A stretch of 64,000 nt of DNA from Anaerolineales bacterium (GTDB taxonomy: Bacteria; Chloroflexota; Anaerolineae; Anaerolineales; Villigracilaceae): NCBI GenBank assembly GCA_030583925.1, contig CP129482.1, positions 1,426,001-1,490,000 on the forward strand. The letters run 5' to 3'. The translations under genes and the position numbers were made by a program. Shown piece after piece: positions 43,333 through 53,400 of the stretch; the stretch's first letter is position 1, and each line of letters begins with the position of its first letter. The notes below the pieces were generated by a model that saw only the letters and a list, made by a program, of their open reading frames with translations, was not told the origin of the DNA and searched no databases.

Positions 43333-44025
43333 TTACCTGACTGCTTGCGCGATCAAACTCCCAGCCAGTCCTAACCAGTACGCGGCGGCATAATAGATGA
43401 ACATCGGTTGCCTGCCGCGCTTCCAGAGCAGGATCGTTGAAATGATAGCGAGCAACGCCACCACGTACAGATCCAGCCCAATGGTTTCAAAACCGAGATT
43501 AGCAAAGATCCCCGCGCCGAGGAACAATGAATTCAATAATAGCAAAGTAATATCTGTGCCCGAAAGATTTTCTTTGTGTGGGAACAAGTTCTGTAAAAAC
43601 AGGATCGCCGCATTAACCATCGTGAACCCCGCAAAGAATAGCCAGTGACTGAACTCGTCATCGTTGAAGATGATGATGCGGCACAAGTCGCTGGTGGAAT
43701 CGTCCAAACAAAAACGGAAGTGCAAGTAATTCGCCAATTCGTGGAAGCCGTAACTGACTGCGGTGAGAAAGACGCCGATCATGAAAACCAAATTCCACGC
43801 GGTGTGCGCGCTTCCCTCGCGGGTGGGCGAATTATATTCAAGAGTCTTTTTCAACAAATACACGGCGATCATACTGATCAGCGCGACGATGACATTGTTC
43901 AAATCCACCCAGCGTAAAAACTGATTTGGTAAAACGTAGCCTGTGAACCAGTCTGTGAGGCGGTTGAACGAAACGAAGATAGCAAGCAGAGACTGAATGC
44001 CAAGTAAAAGGTGAATCCGTTTCAT
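43333..44025 (-). CDS. Seven-helix membrane protein
   Basis: 230 aa with about seven hydrophobic segments and histidines at membrane edges (YGFHELANYLHFRF, NDDEFSHWLFFAGF). The pattern of His in helices and the loop cysteines (CLDDSTSDLC) could bind metal or form a disulfide. No family recognised. Same direction as the broken GNAT gene, with a 12-nt gap, so probably co-transcribed with it. Confidence 0.7.
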   Translation of the reverse strand: MKRIHLLLGIQSLLAIFVSFNRLTDWFTGYVLPNQFLRWVDLNNVIVALISMIAVYLLKKTLEYNSPTREGSAHTAWNLVFMIGVFLTAVSYGFHELANYLHFRFCLDDSTSDLCRIIIFNDDEFSHWLFFAGFTMVNAAILFLQNLFPHKENLSGTDITLLLLNSLFLGAGIFANLGFETIGLDLYVVALLAIISTILLWKRGRQPMFIYYAAAYWLGLAGSLIAQAVR

Positions 44026-44085
44026 TGCCGAACGCTCCTGAGGAAGTCGCGAGGATGAATTCCGACTGATTGTATCCTAAAAAGA

Positions 44086-44114
44086 AAAACTCCTCGCGGA
44101 TGCGAGGAGTTTTT
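44086..44114 (-). terminator. Terminator after the 56-aa membrane protein gene
   Basis: Stem actcctcgc / gcgaggagt with loop ggat and flanking A and T runs on both sides. Confidence 0.8.
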
Positions 44115-44135
44115 GTGATCCGCCGGGCAAATAAA

Positions 44136-44306
44136 CTATATGCCTTTGACGAGCAAGCCGAGAACGAGAACGGCGAAGCCCGCGAAAGCAAGCCAGAACG
44201 CGTAACCAGAAAGCGCGCCAACGACACCGATGCCGCCGAGCAAACCGAGCAAACCAAGCACAACGCCGAGCCAAAAGACAACCATAGTGGGGGGGGTAAG
44301 TTTCAT
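44136..44306 (-). CDS. 56-residue membrane protein
   Basis: Short gene starting MKLTPPTMVVFWLGVVLG and ending GLLVKGI, with two hydrophobic helices linked by a short loop (GALSGY). AAGGAG lies 8 nt before the ATG and a strong terminator follows the stop, which together support a real gene. Glycine-rich helices; resembles small two-helix envelope proteins in general form only. Confidence 0.75.
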   Translation of the reverse strand: MKLTPPTMVVFWLGVVLGLLGLLGGIGVVGALSGYAFWLAFAGFAVLVLGLLVKGI

Positions 44307-44449
44307 TCGATTCTCCTTGAATTAAATGTAAAGATTGATTTTGGCGGATCAACTCTACACTTATAACAAAGAATCCGCTGAAATTCAATGGTATTATTAA
44401 ATTTTCAGCCCGCGTTTCGCGCGTTCAGTAACAGAATCAAAATCCTTGA

Positions 44450-44510
44450 TATAATGCTTTTCACATGCAAGAGAACCCACAACGCCAGAGGCTCTCTGGT
44501 GTTGTTTTTG
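44450..44510 (+). promoter_or_regulatory. Promoter and attenuator-like leader of the pyruvate dehydrogenase operon
   Basis: TATAAT at 44450-44455 (weak -35) is followed by a 12-bp stem acaacgccagag (44479-44490) / ctctggtgttgt (44494-44505, one G-T pair) and a T run, 45 nt before pdhA. This is the form of an intrinsic terminator in a leader, so early termination may regulate the operon. Confidence 0.6.
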
Positions 44511-44554
44511 TGTAAACCTCATGGCGTGAAAAATAATTCTGCGGAGCATCTTCA

Positions 44555-45523
44555 ATGAAGAAAGAACAGCAACTGGATATGTATCACCAAATGGTGCTGA
44601 TCCGTCGCGTGGAAGAACGCGGGGCGGAACTGTACCAAGCGGGCAAGATCGGCGGCTTCATGCATTTGTACATTGGGCAAGAAGCCGTCAGCACAGGCTT
44701 GATCGCCGCGCGTGAACCGCGTGACCGCGTCATCACCGCGTATCGCGATCACGGAGTAGCGATCAACTGTGGACTTTCGGCTGACTCGGTCATGGCGGAA
44801 CTACTCGGCAAGGCAACGGGTATGTCCAAAGGGAAGGGCGGCTCGATGCACATGGCAAGCGTGGAGAAAAATTTCTGGGGCGGACATGCGATCGTCGGCG
44901 GTCATCTCCCCGTTGCGGCTGGACTTGCCATCGGCGACCAATACGCCAAAAACGACAACGTCACTATTTGTATGTTCGGCGACGGCGCGACCAACATCGG
45001 TTACTTTCATGAAGCGTTGAATTTAGCAAAGGCGTGGAACTTGCGCGTGCTGTGGGTGTGCGAGAATAACACCTATGGGATGGGGACTTCCGTTGAGCGC
45101 GCGTCTGCCGTGCATGAGATCCGTCAAAAGGCGGAGGGCTACGGCATGAAAAACTCCCGCGTGGATGGTATGGATGTGATGGGCGTGTACGACGCGGCGG
45201 CAAAAGCGATTGAGTATGTCCGCAAAAACTCCGACCCGTATTTTCTCGAAGTCGTCACCTATCGCTATCGCGGACATTCCATGGGCGACCCGGAACGCTA
45301 TCGCACACAAGATGAAGTGAAAAAGTGGCACGAGAAAGACCCGATCGGCATCTTCCGCAAATATTTGCTCGACAAAAAAGTCGCCACAGCAAAAGCGTTG
45401 GACGAGATCGAAGCGCGCGTGGACGAGGAAGTTCAAAAGGCTGTCGAGTTTGCCGAGAACTCACTCGAACCCGCGTTGGAAGAATTATTCACGAATGTGT
45501 ATGTTGAAGATGTAATCAGGTAA
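44555..45523 (+). CDS. pdhA: Pyruvate (or 2-oxoacid/acetoin) dehydrogenase E1 alpha
   Basis: 322 aa. ThDP-binding motif GDGATNIGYFHEALNLA ... VCENNTYGMGTS, the substrate-side HYRGHSMGDP-type block (YRYRGHSMGDPERYRT) and YIGQEAVSTGL near the start. Forms the heterotetramer with the beta subunit and decarboxylates pyruvate. First gene of pdhA-pdhB-pdhC; an acetoin dehydrogenase role cannot be excluded from E1 sequence alone. The stop codon TAA lies at the edge of an inverted repeat. Confidence 0.93.
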   Translation: MKKEQQLDMYHQMVLIRRVEERGAELYQAGKIGGFMHLYIGQEAVSTGLIAAREPRDRVITAYRDHGVAINCGLSADSVMAELLGKATGMSKGKGGSMHMASVEKNFWGGHAIVGGHLPVAAGLAIGDQYAKNDNVTICMFGDGATNIGYFHEALNLAKAWNLRVLWVCENNTYGMGTSVERASAVHEIRQKAEGYGMKNSRVDGMDVMGVYDAAAKAIEYVRKNSDPYFLEVVTYRYRGHSMGDPERYRTQDEVKKWHEKDPIGIFRKYLLDKKVATAKALDEIEARVDEEVQKAVEFAENSLEPALEELFTNVYVEDVIR

Positions 45524-45590
45524 ACAAGCATACAAGTAAACAAGGTCGCGAGTTTGCCTGTTTACGTGTGTATGTGTCTGCTTGTGTACT
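45518..45590. repeat. Inverted stuttered-word repeat between pdhA and pdhB
   Basis: Left: taaacaagcatacaagtaaa (45521-45540), two copies of the word acaag(c/t)a. Right: tgtttacgtgtgtatgtgtc (45559-45578), then tgcttgtgtact, the inverted relative with word repeats. Can fold into an imperfect long hairpin between E1 genes. Confidence 0.75.
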
Positions 45591-45607
45591 CCCAAAGGAA
45601 TCATAAT

Positions 45608-46582
45608 ATGGCTAAAATAACAATGCGCGAGGCGATCTCGCAAGCTCTTATGGAAGAAATGGACCGCGACCCCGCCGTCTTCATCATGGGCGAAGAAGTG
45701 GGTGTGTGGGGCGGCACGTACGCGGTGACAAAAGGATTCTTCGATAAATATGGCGCGGACCGCGTCAAAGATACGCCGATTGCGGAAAATGCGATTGTCG
45801 GTGGCGCGATCGGCGCGGCGATGGTGGGGCAACGACCGGTCGCGGAATTGATGACGATCAACTTTGCATTCTCAGCAATGGATTTCATCGTCAACCAAGC
45901 GCCGAAACTGCATTACATGTTCGGCGGGCAATTCAAAATCCCGATGGTGATTCGCGCCGTCGGCGGCGGCGGACGTCAACTCGGCGCGACACATTCGCAA
46001 ACACCCGATGCGATCTTCGCGCATTTCCCTGGGCTCAAGGTCGTGTCGCCGGGGACGCCGGAAGATGCCAAAGGATTACTGAAAACAGCCATAAGGTCGG
46101 ATGACCCGATTTTGTTCATCGAACACGCGACCATGTATCAAGTCCGCGGTGAAGTGCCTGAGGGCGAGTATCTCATCCCGATCGGAAAATCCAAAATACA
46201 ACGCGCGGGCAAAGACCTCACCATCGTCACGTATTGCAAAGGTCTTGAGTTATCCATGAAAGCCGCGGAGGAATTATCCAAAGAAGGAATCGAAGCCGAG
46301 ATCGTTGACCTGCGCACGCTTCGTCCGCTCGATATGGAACCCGTGTTGGAATCGTTCAAGAAAACGAATCGCGCCATCGTTGTTGAAGAGGGTTGGAAGT
46401 CGTACGGCGTCGGCAGTGAGATCGTCAGCCGCATTTATGAGGAAGCGTTCGATTATGTTGATGCGCCCATCATCCGCGTCGCGCAAAAAGAAGTTCCGCT
46501 TCCATATAATCGCACGCTCGAACAAGCCGCGTTGCCACAAGTGCCAGACATCGTCGCCGCGGCAAAGGAGGTTTTGCGATAA
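45608..46582 (+). CDS. pdhB: Pyruvate (2-oxoacid) dehydrogenase E1 beta
   Basis: 324 aa. EEVGVWGGTYAVTKGF, DTPIAENAIVGGAIGAAM, RAVGGGGRQLGATHSQ and the C-terminal VVEEGWKSYGVGSEIV are all typical of E1 beta. ATG 45608 with AAAGGA 7 nt upstream is used; the frame is open from 45554 through the repeat but has no site. The stop overlaps the E2 start by 1 nt (TAATG). Confidence 0.94.
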   Translation: MAKITMREAISQALMEEMDRDPAVFIMGEEVGVWGGTYAVTKGFFDKYGADRVKDTPIAENAIVGGAIGAAMVGQRPVAELMTINFAFSAMDFIVNQAPKLHYMFGGQFKIPMVIRAVGGGGRQLGATHSQTPDAIFAHFPGLKVVSPGTPEDAKGLLKTAIRSDDPILFIEHATMYQVRGEVPEGEYLIPIGKSKIQRAGKDLTIVTYCKGLELSMKAAEELSKEGIEAEIVDLRTLRPLDMEPVLESFKKTNRAIVVEEGWKSYGVGSEIVSRIYEEAFDYVDAPIIRVAQKEVPLPYNRTLEQAALPQVPDIVAAAKEVLR

Positions 46583-47847
46583 TGGCTGAAACCATCAACA
46601 TGCCCAAACTTGGCTTCGACATGGCGGAGGGTGTGCTCGTCCGCTGGGTGAAGCAGGTTGGCGAAAACATCAACAAAGGCGATGTGCTCGCCGAGATCGA
46701 AACCGACAAAGCCACCGTTGAAGTTGAATCGCCTGCGGGCGGCGTTGTGTTGCAACTCATCGTCAATCAGGGCGATGTGGTTCCCGTCAACGCGCCGATC
46801 GCGGTGGTGGGACAAGCGGGCGAAAAAGTGGATGCGCAAGCAGTGGAAAGCGGAAAGCAAAAAGCAGATGTTAAGGCGGATGAAAAACCGCTTCAACCTC
46901 AAGGGAAATCTGACTCGGCTTCGTCCGCGTTACCCACGCCTCAGCCCTCGGTCTCCAGTCTCCAGTCTCCAGAGATAAAAGCCAGCCCGCTTGCAAAGAA
47001 AATTGCGCGTGATAACAACGTCAATCTTTCCGCGCTTCAAGGTACGGGCCCAAATGGACGCATTGTTCGCAAAGATGTTGAATCAGCTTTAGCAAGCGGT
47101 CAGCCTTCAGCGGTCAGCCGACAAATCGCTGTGCCGCCAGTCGTCAACTACCAGCCGACAACCGAAGACAAAACCATTCAAACCACAAAGTTACGTCAAG
47201 CCATTGGACGCCGTCTGGTTGAGTCGAAACAGACCATCCCGCACTTCTACGTGACTCACGACTACAAAATGGACGCATTGCTGACGATGCGCAAGCAAGC
47301 CAATGAATACTTGCCCGACAACGAAAAGATTTCCGTCAACGATTTCATCGTCAAAGCGACCGCGCTCACGCTTCGGCAGTTTCCGAATCTCAACGCGACC
47401 ATCCAAGGCAATGAAGTAATTCAATTTGGTCATGTCAACGTCAGCGTGGCGGTAACTGTCCCTGGCGGCTTGATGGTTGTCGTTGTAAAAGACACAGATC
47501 AGAAATCGCTGCGGCAAATCTCCGCCGAAGTTAAAGCTATGGCAGGACGCGCCCGCGAAGGCAAAGTCAAACCCGATGACGTGGACGGCTCGACATTCTC
47601 AACTTCCAATTTGGGCATGTACGACGTGGAAGACTTCATTGCCATCATCAATCCGCCCGAAGCGGCGATCTTGGCAATCTCCTCCGCACGCGAAGTCCCT
47701 ATAGTGGAAAGTGGCGAATTGAAAGTGGGATGGAGAATGAAAGCTACCATCTCCGTTGACCACCGCGTCAGCGATGGAGCCGAAGCGGCGCAATTTATGC
47801 AAACGCTGGCAGGCTTCATCGAAAATCCGGTGAGGATGTTGGTGTAA
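46582..47847 (+). CDS. pdhC: Dihydrolipoamide acyltransferase E2
   Basis: 421 aa. Lipoyl domain (1-76) with lipoyl-lysine in EIETDKATVEVES, a linker, peripheral-subunit-binding domain (about 132-168; SPLAKKIARDNNV...GPNGRIVRKDVE), a second linker and the catalytic domain ending in SVDHRVSDGAEAAQF with its active-site His. Both linkers are coded by stuttered words: 46842-46868 (ggaaagc units), 46950-46974 (three gtctcca units) and 47095-47122 (cggtcagcc units). No E3 gene in the window. A terminator follows directly. Confidence 0.94.
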   Translation: MAETINMPKLGFDMAEGVLVRWVKQVGENINKGDVLAEIETDKATVEVESPAGGVVLQLIVNQGDVVPVNAPIAVVGQAGEKVDAQAVESGKQKADVKADEKPLQPQGKSDSASSALPTPQPSVSSLQSPEIKASPLAKKIARDNNVNLSALQGTGPNGRIVRKDVESALASGQPSAVSRQIAVPPVVNYQPTTEDKTIQTTKLRQAIGRRLVESKQTIPHFYVTHDYKMDALLTMRKQANEYLPDNEKISVNDFIVKATALTLRQFPNLNATIQGNEVIQFGHVNVSVAVTVPGGLMVVVVKDTDQKSLRQISAEVKAMAGRAREGKVKPDDVDGSTFSTSNLGMYDVEDFIAIINPPEAAILAISSAREVPIVESGELKVGWRMKATISVDHRVSDGAEAAQFMQTLAGFIENPVRMLV

Positions 47848-47850
47848 AAA

Positions 47851-47890
47851 GCAACCTCCGAAGTTTCAAAAACTTCGGAGGTTTTATTTT
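47851..47890 (+). terminator. Terminator of the pyruvate dehydrogenase operon
   Basis: Stem aacctccgaagttt / aaacttcggaggtt followed by T-rich DNA. A sequence relative of this hairpin lies inside the coding region of hemW (60911-60945). Confidence 0.85.
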
Positions 47891-47970
47891 CGACACTTAA
47901 TCTCTGGGTTGGTGTTTTACCTGCCAACGAGGGTCACCCCCAAATTATATCCAACCCAAGGAGAACCGCC

Positions 47971-48852
47971 ATGCAAGAGAGTGTCATATCAACCGTAGTC
48001 CTCCCGCTCGCGATCTTTATCATCATGGTTACGCTAGGCATGACGTTAACCGTTGCGGATTTTCGACGCATCTTCACACAACCAAAGCCGGTATTCATTG
48101 GGTTGTTCTGCCAGATAGTTTTGCTTCCTATATTGGGTTTTGCAGTAGCGGGTGTTTTTGGGCTGACCGCAGTGTATGCCATCAGCCTGATCTTGCTGGC
48201 TGTATCGCCAGATGGCGCAACATCGAATCTCATCATTCACGCGGGCGACGGAGATCGCGCGCTGGGAATCACACTCACCGCTATCACTAACATGCTGGCG
48301 TTCCTGACGATTCCCTTTGGGTTGAGTATTGCCTATTCGATGTATGGTACCGGCGCGCTCGATATTGATTTCCCTGTTGCCGATACGATGATCCAGGTCG
48401 CTGTGATCACCATCATCCCCACATTGATCGGTATGGCGATCCGTGTGTGGAAGCCCGAGTTTGCCGAGAATAGCAAACGCTGGTCGAAGGCATTTGCCAC
48501 CGCGTTCTTGTTCCTCGTTATCCTTGCCCTCATCGCCCAAAACTGGGATGTGATCGTGCGCGATGGTCCGCGTTTTGCGCCGGCGTTTATCGTGTTGAAC
48601 ATCCTGTCCTTGATCGTCGGCTATTTTGTTCCCAAACTCTTGGGTATTGACTACGTTCAATCCATGACAATCGCCATCGAAACAGGTTTGCAAAATTCAA
48701 CGGTCTCGATCACCGTTGCCCTTACCTTGCTCAACAATAACGAGATGGCGATCATCCCCGGCTTATACGCCATCTGGATGTATGTCACCGGGTTTGCTCT
48801 CGCCTTTGTGATGGCGCGCCGTTCCCAGAGCGTCCAAGCGGCAGCCACATGA
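47971..48852 (+). CDS. Bile acid:sodium symporter family transporter
   Basis: 293 aa, about nine to ten hydrophobic segments, BASS/SBF family pattern: LGMTLTVADFRRIFTQPKP, LLAVSPDGATSNLIIHAGDGD and the sodium-site crossover AIETGLQNSTVSITVALTLL. Bacterial members carry organic anions with Na+; pantoate and other acids are known for some groups. A 16-bp hairpin terminator follows. Probably a single-gene unit, since the pdh terminator lies upstream. Confidence 0.88.
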   Translation: MQESVISTVVLPLAIFIIMVTLGMTLTVADFRRIFTQPKPVFIGLFCQIVLLPILGFAVAGVFGLTAVYAISLILLAVSPDGATSNLIIHAGDGDRALGITLTAITNMLAFLTIPFGLSIAYSMYGTGALDIDFPVADTMIQVAVITIIPTLIGMAIRVWKPEFAENSKRWSKAFATAFLFLVILALIAQNWDVIVRDGPRFAPAFIVLNILSLIVGYFVPKLLGIDYVQSMTIAIETGLQNSTVSITVALTLLNNNEMAIIPGLYAIWMYVTGFALAFVMARRSQSVQAAAT

Positions 48853-48856
48853 CGAT

Positions 48857-48895
48857 CAAGCAAAACTCCGAGCCGCAAACTCGGAGTTTTGCTTG
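48857..48895 (+). terminator. Perfect 16-bp hairpin after the symporter gene
   Basis: Arms 48857-48872 (caagcaaaactccgag) and 48880-48895 (ctcggagttttgcttg), loop ccgcaaa. The internal A/T blocks give terminator character, although the U-run lies inside the stem; it may also be a dispersed repeat. Confidence 0.8.
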
Positions 48896-49022
48896 AATGG
48901 CGCATGATGTTTGTTTTACGATAACGGCTGTGACGCGTTGAAACTGCGCCGTTTACGCCGGCTTTTGACAATGAAAAAGGTCGCGAGGAAGTCGGCGTGA
49001 AATCCGTTGGAGGAAACTTTCC

Positions 49023-50321
49023 TCATGGAACACACGGATCGGGTCTGGCAACCGGCGCAAGCGCGCCGTTGATCGCGCCATCCTGCATCAACGCATTGAA
49101 GAAGTCGGGTTGCTCGTTCAGATCCCATGTCCAAAAGATCCAGCCGTCGAATCCATACTGGCACGATTCGACCTGCCAATCTCGGAATGTGAGCGCCGCG
49201 TTGGTGATGTTGGGGAATCGGGAAATCTCTCCGCCAAATTCTCCCATGACCACCGGCTTCTCTTGCATATCGTTGAGTCCAAAGTTTTCGAGATATTGTT
49301 TCAGGTTCAGTTCGAATCCGGGATAGGCGTGCAGATCAATAAAATCCGCCTTCGATCTCCAGATGGCTGGTTCGGTGACGGCAATGCGCGGGTCGCCGAT
49401 ACGCGACGGGTTTGGGCTTTGGGGATGAAAAAAACCGACGCTGACCAGCGCGGTGGGGTCCGCCTCCAAAATGGAAGCGCGCACCGCATCAATCCAATAC
49501 ACGTTGTTCTCCTCGAGCATTTTTTGCTTGTCAGACTGATTGGACATATCGTACGTTATTCCATTGGCAGTTGTGACCAGCCCGGAATTAAAGGAAAGAG
49601 GCGGCTGGTCGCCATCGTAGAACATCTCGTTTCTCAACTGATACGAAAAGATATACTCCGTCGGCGCGCCGGAGGCGATCAGTTCCGCCGCAAAGTCGTG
49701 GAAGAATGCCTGATTTGCTTTCAGTCCGGCAGGAGGCAGGAAGTTGGCGTTCATCAATGCGAAAGTGGAACAGCAATCCGCGCTGAGAATCTCTCCATAC
49801 TTCCCGCCGGGAATCCAATCGAGGGTGAACATCACGTAGATTTGGTTCTGTTTGGCATGGCGCAATAGGTCAACGATGTTATCCATGTATGCGGATGAAA
49901 AACCGCCTGTGGTTGTACCCATCGTATCAGGGCTAAGAAAGACGCGCGCCGCGTTATAACCATCGGCGTGCATTTTTTGAAAATCGGCGGAGACTTTCGC
50001 GGCGTCATATTTTCCCGGGTCGAACAGGGAGTGACCGAATGTTTGCGAACCGTCTATTTTCGTTTGCGAAGCGAGCCGTATGTAATTCATGCCGCGCGGA
50101 ACGAATTTTTGTCCCGTTGTTCGTAGATAGAATTCCCCAACTCCGCCGATAACGCGTATCCCAATGTGATGATTGGCGGGGCGAGGGGTTGGCGTGTTCG
50201 CAGGCGGTTTTGTTTGACTGGGATTACTTGGAGGTAACGCGACCGGCGCAGGCGGGCCGGACAGACACGCGAGGGTTGCAAGAAGTATCAGTGCGCCAAC
50301 GATCAAATTGTGCGACTTCAT
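49023..50321 (-). CDS. Secreted GH5-like glycoside hydrolase lipoprotein
   Basis: 432 aa. Lipoprotein signal with ILLATLACLSG, a Pro/Thr spacer (to about residue 55), then a TIM-barrel of cellulase/mannanase (GH5) type: FVPRGMNYIRLA, acid/base Glu in SYQLRNEMFYDG near 231 and nucleophile Glu in PVVMGEFGGE near 360. Probably cleaves beta-glycans at the cell surface; the sugar cannot be told. ATG 50321 begins the signal peptide. First of three secreted-protein genes in this stretch. Confidence 0.85.
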   Translation of the reverse strand: MKSHNLIVGALILLATLACLSGPPAPVALPPSNPSQTKPPANTPTPRPANHHIGIRVIGGVGEFYLRTTGQKFVPRGMNYIRLASQTKIDGSQTFGHSLFDPGKYDAAKVSADFQKMHADGYNAARVFLSPDTMGTTTGGFSSAYMDNIVDLLRHAKQNQIYVMFTLDWIPGGKYGEILSADCCSTFALMNANFLPPAGLKANQAFFHDFAAELIASGAPTEYIFSYQLRNEMFYDGDQPPLSFNSGLVTTANGITYDMSNQSDKQKMLEENNVYWIDAVRASILEADPTALVSVGFFHPQSPNPSRIGDPRIAVTEPAIWRSKADFIDLHAYPGFELNLKQYLENFGLNDMQEKPVVMGEFGGEISRFPNITNAALTFRDWQVESCQYGFDGWIFWTWDLNEQPDFFNALMQDGAINGALAPVARPDPCVP

Positions 50322-50489
50322 AACGGTCGGTTCCTCTCGTCTCAGGGTTGGCTGATCTCGAAGTGGTAAGCTTTCTTGCCTATGGCGCGTGATGGTCAAT
50401 TGTGCGTATACCGGGGATAGATTCCCAATTAACACCTCAATATGTTCCTGCGTTGATCAGAACCGGCGCGTTGCCGGAATAAATGTTCC

Positions 50490-53400
50490 TCACGGCACAT
50501 AATATTCGACCTGCAATAACGGATGCGACGCGCTGGAATAGTAATTCCCGCTGTAAAAGCGGATGAAATCGTTGTTTCGGTCGCCGTTATCGGGGAGTTG
50601 GAATCGTAAGCGGAACTCCGTTACCCCGGCCAAGTTGATGAATTGAGACGCGGCGGGGTTTAGAATCGTCCAATACCAATCAGTGACCGGGTTATTTGCA
50701 ATGACGCCGGCGTTGTTCATGCTCGCTGGCGCGGAAAAATCTCCTCGGTCGAGGCTGTTGACGCCTAATACGCCGGAAGAACCGAAATATCCTTTGCGGA
50801 TATCCACCGCAATATCTCCATGCGTTGTGAACGGATTTGTGCCGGTGTAACTTTGACTACGGATCATCAGCGTCACTTTTGTCACTACGGCATTATCTGG
50901 CAGCGACGAGGTGGAGAATTGCAGGATAGAAACGTACTGGCGGTCGCGGGGATCGTCGCCGAGAATAAAAGTCGCCTCAGATGAATTTCTCGTTCCGCCG
51001 GTCTCGCTGGACTTTTGCGATTCAACTATCCAGCCGTCGTTGGAGCCAACCGACTTGAACATGGCGGTCAGAGCGACAGGGGTAGGTTTATTGATCGTGT
51101 ATGCCTCGCCGTTCAGGAAGTTTCCATTGCCTGTGCCTGCCCCACCCAGCGGCTGACCGATCGAGTCGCGAATGCTGTCATCGTCCACCACGTAGAGTTG
51201 GATCGTGCCGTTACCCGAGCCGGTGTTCACTTGCACGATATAACTCGCGCCGGTCTCGACGCTGATCCCCGCAATAGACGCGCCGGTCACTCCGCTGGCA
51301 TTCAAGGCAAAGTCAATGATGGGCGCGAACGTATCCACGCCGGTCACGTTTTCAGAGAACAACACTCTGAATCGCACAACGGCTGAACTGGTGGGAGACG
51401 CGTCCATGCGCGAGACAGACAGAACCGTCGGAGGCGAATCGACCGGGAACGGCGTCAGGCTGGGCGTGATTTGCGTGGGCGGCAGTCCAGTTGTGGGAAA
51501 CGCCGTCAGCGAGGGAGTCGGCGTGGGAATCTGCGTCTGCGGAAATGGCGTCAACGTGTCCGTTGGCGCTGGGGATTGCGTCGGTGGGGAGGTCGGCGCA
51601 AATTGTGTCGGCGTTGGGATCGATCCAAATTCGAACGCGCCGACATCGGGCGCGGAGCCGCTGAACGAATCGTTGACGCCGGGGATGCGCGCGCCTCGAT
51701 CCACGTTCGGGCTGGACGCAAGCAGTGAGAAGTTGCCGCCCCCCGGGTTGACCAACCCCGGCTCGGAATCGTAACCGTTGCATTCGAGATTCGTCGCTCG
51801 GCACAGATCACGGATTCTGTTGTAGTTCGTATTTTCCCACTTGAAATGCGGATTGCTCGATGTGCGGGTGTTGTTCCAGTTGTCGAAGTTCCAATCGTTA
51901 TTGCTCGAACCCGTCGGCTTTTCGGTAAACGAGAAACCGTTCACTCGAAAAATATTATTTCGTAAGACGGTATTTTTCACCGGGCTGATGAGGTCCATGC
52001 CGTTGGCGTTGGGCGAATTCGTCCATGCGGTGTTGTGGTAGAAGAAAACGAAGCCGTCGGAGTTTCGATCCCATTTCACCGCCTTGCTCGTAAAATTCGA
52101 GATCGTGTTGCGTATCACCCAGGTTGGACCATAGGTGATCGGCGCAAGCGAAATGCCGCTGAACGCCGAGTCGATGGCGTTGTTGCGGAAGCGGTGATTG
52201 ACGCCCGCGCCTTCGGGCTCCAGCGCGTCATCGCCGATGTTGTAGATGCGGTTGTTGTAAATATCCGCGTCGAACGCAATGGCGGGGTTTTCTCCCGCGG
52301 CTCCCGATGTGCCGGTGTAGATGCCGTTGAAGACGTGATGAACTTCATTGCCGCGCACGATGGCGCCGGCGCGTCCTCTCACGATGATGGCTGTGCCTTC
52401 CATGAAGCCGCCCTTTACCGCGTTCCATTCCCAGTTTGCCGCCGTCATATCCTGCACTTCGTTGAACTCGACGCGCGTATCGTTGCCTTGCGAGTCGGTA
52501 CCGTTCCATTGAATGAAGATTCCCAACTGCATGTTGTGGATTCTGTTCCTGCGAATCACCACATGCGAAGAGTTGAGCGCGCAGACGCCGCAGCCGTCGG
52601 TGCGCGTGCCGTAGTAACGGACTTCAAAGCCTTCGATCCAGATCCAATCGCGGGCATTCACGTCGAACGCGTGGTTGAGGCGTGGAACCTGCCACGTGTG
52701 CGTGTTTGGGTCGTCTTGAGTGCGGATATACAGCCTTAATGTGCTTGGCTCGAAGAACCAGCCTTCACGGATGGTCACGTTATTGTGCCCGGCGCTGTTG
52801 TTCAGCCCGTTCATGCCTTCGTATTGATAAAAGCGTTTCCCGTCCCTTGCGAGATAACCGATGGCTCCGCCGATCTGCGTGAACCAGATGGCATTCTTTC
52901 CTTCTACAGGCTGCCATGCGCCGCCGCTCAACGTTGACGAACCGTCGAGGATCGCGCCGTTCCCAGAGGCTTTGACTTGAATCCAATTGTTGTCGGCGCC
53001 TGAATTGGGAAAAGAGACCGACTCGTTGTAGACGCCGTCGGCGACCAACACCTGCGTGCCGGGACCCGCGCGGTTCACCGCTTCTTGGATCGTTTGATAT
53101 GGCGCGCCTGCGGAGCCGTCTCCGCCGGGGGAGGCGTTCGCGTCGACGTACAGCGTCGCCAGCGGAACGAACGGAAGTTCCTCCGGTTGGGTGGTAAATG
53201 AACCGGCGATTTCCAGCGAGCCATCCACGACCCTCACTTGGTACGGAGTTGCAGGCGCAAGCCCGAACAAACTTCCAGCGAGCCTGCCATCGTCCATGCG
53301 GACGAGGGGATGACCCGTGCGCCACGTCGCTTCACCGGCGCGCTGATACAACAACTGCGCGGTTTTCGGCAGGTTGAATCCGCTGACAACGACACCAGCC

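Noticed and set aside
44285..44296. Run of G's near 44288-44296 as a sequencing artefact or slippery site
   Set aside because: The run is compatible with the 56-aa gene frame; no evidence of frameshift use.
46950..46974. gtctcca tandem units as a CRISPR-like array
   Set aside because: Units are 7 nt with no spacers and lie in the E2 reading frame; no cas genes nearby.
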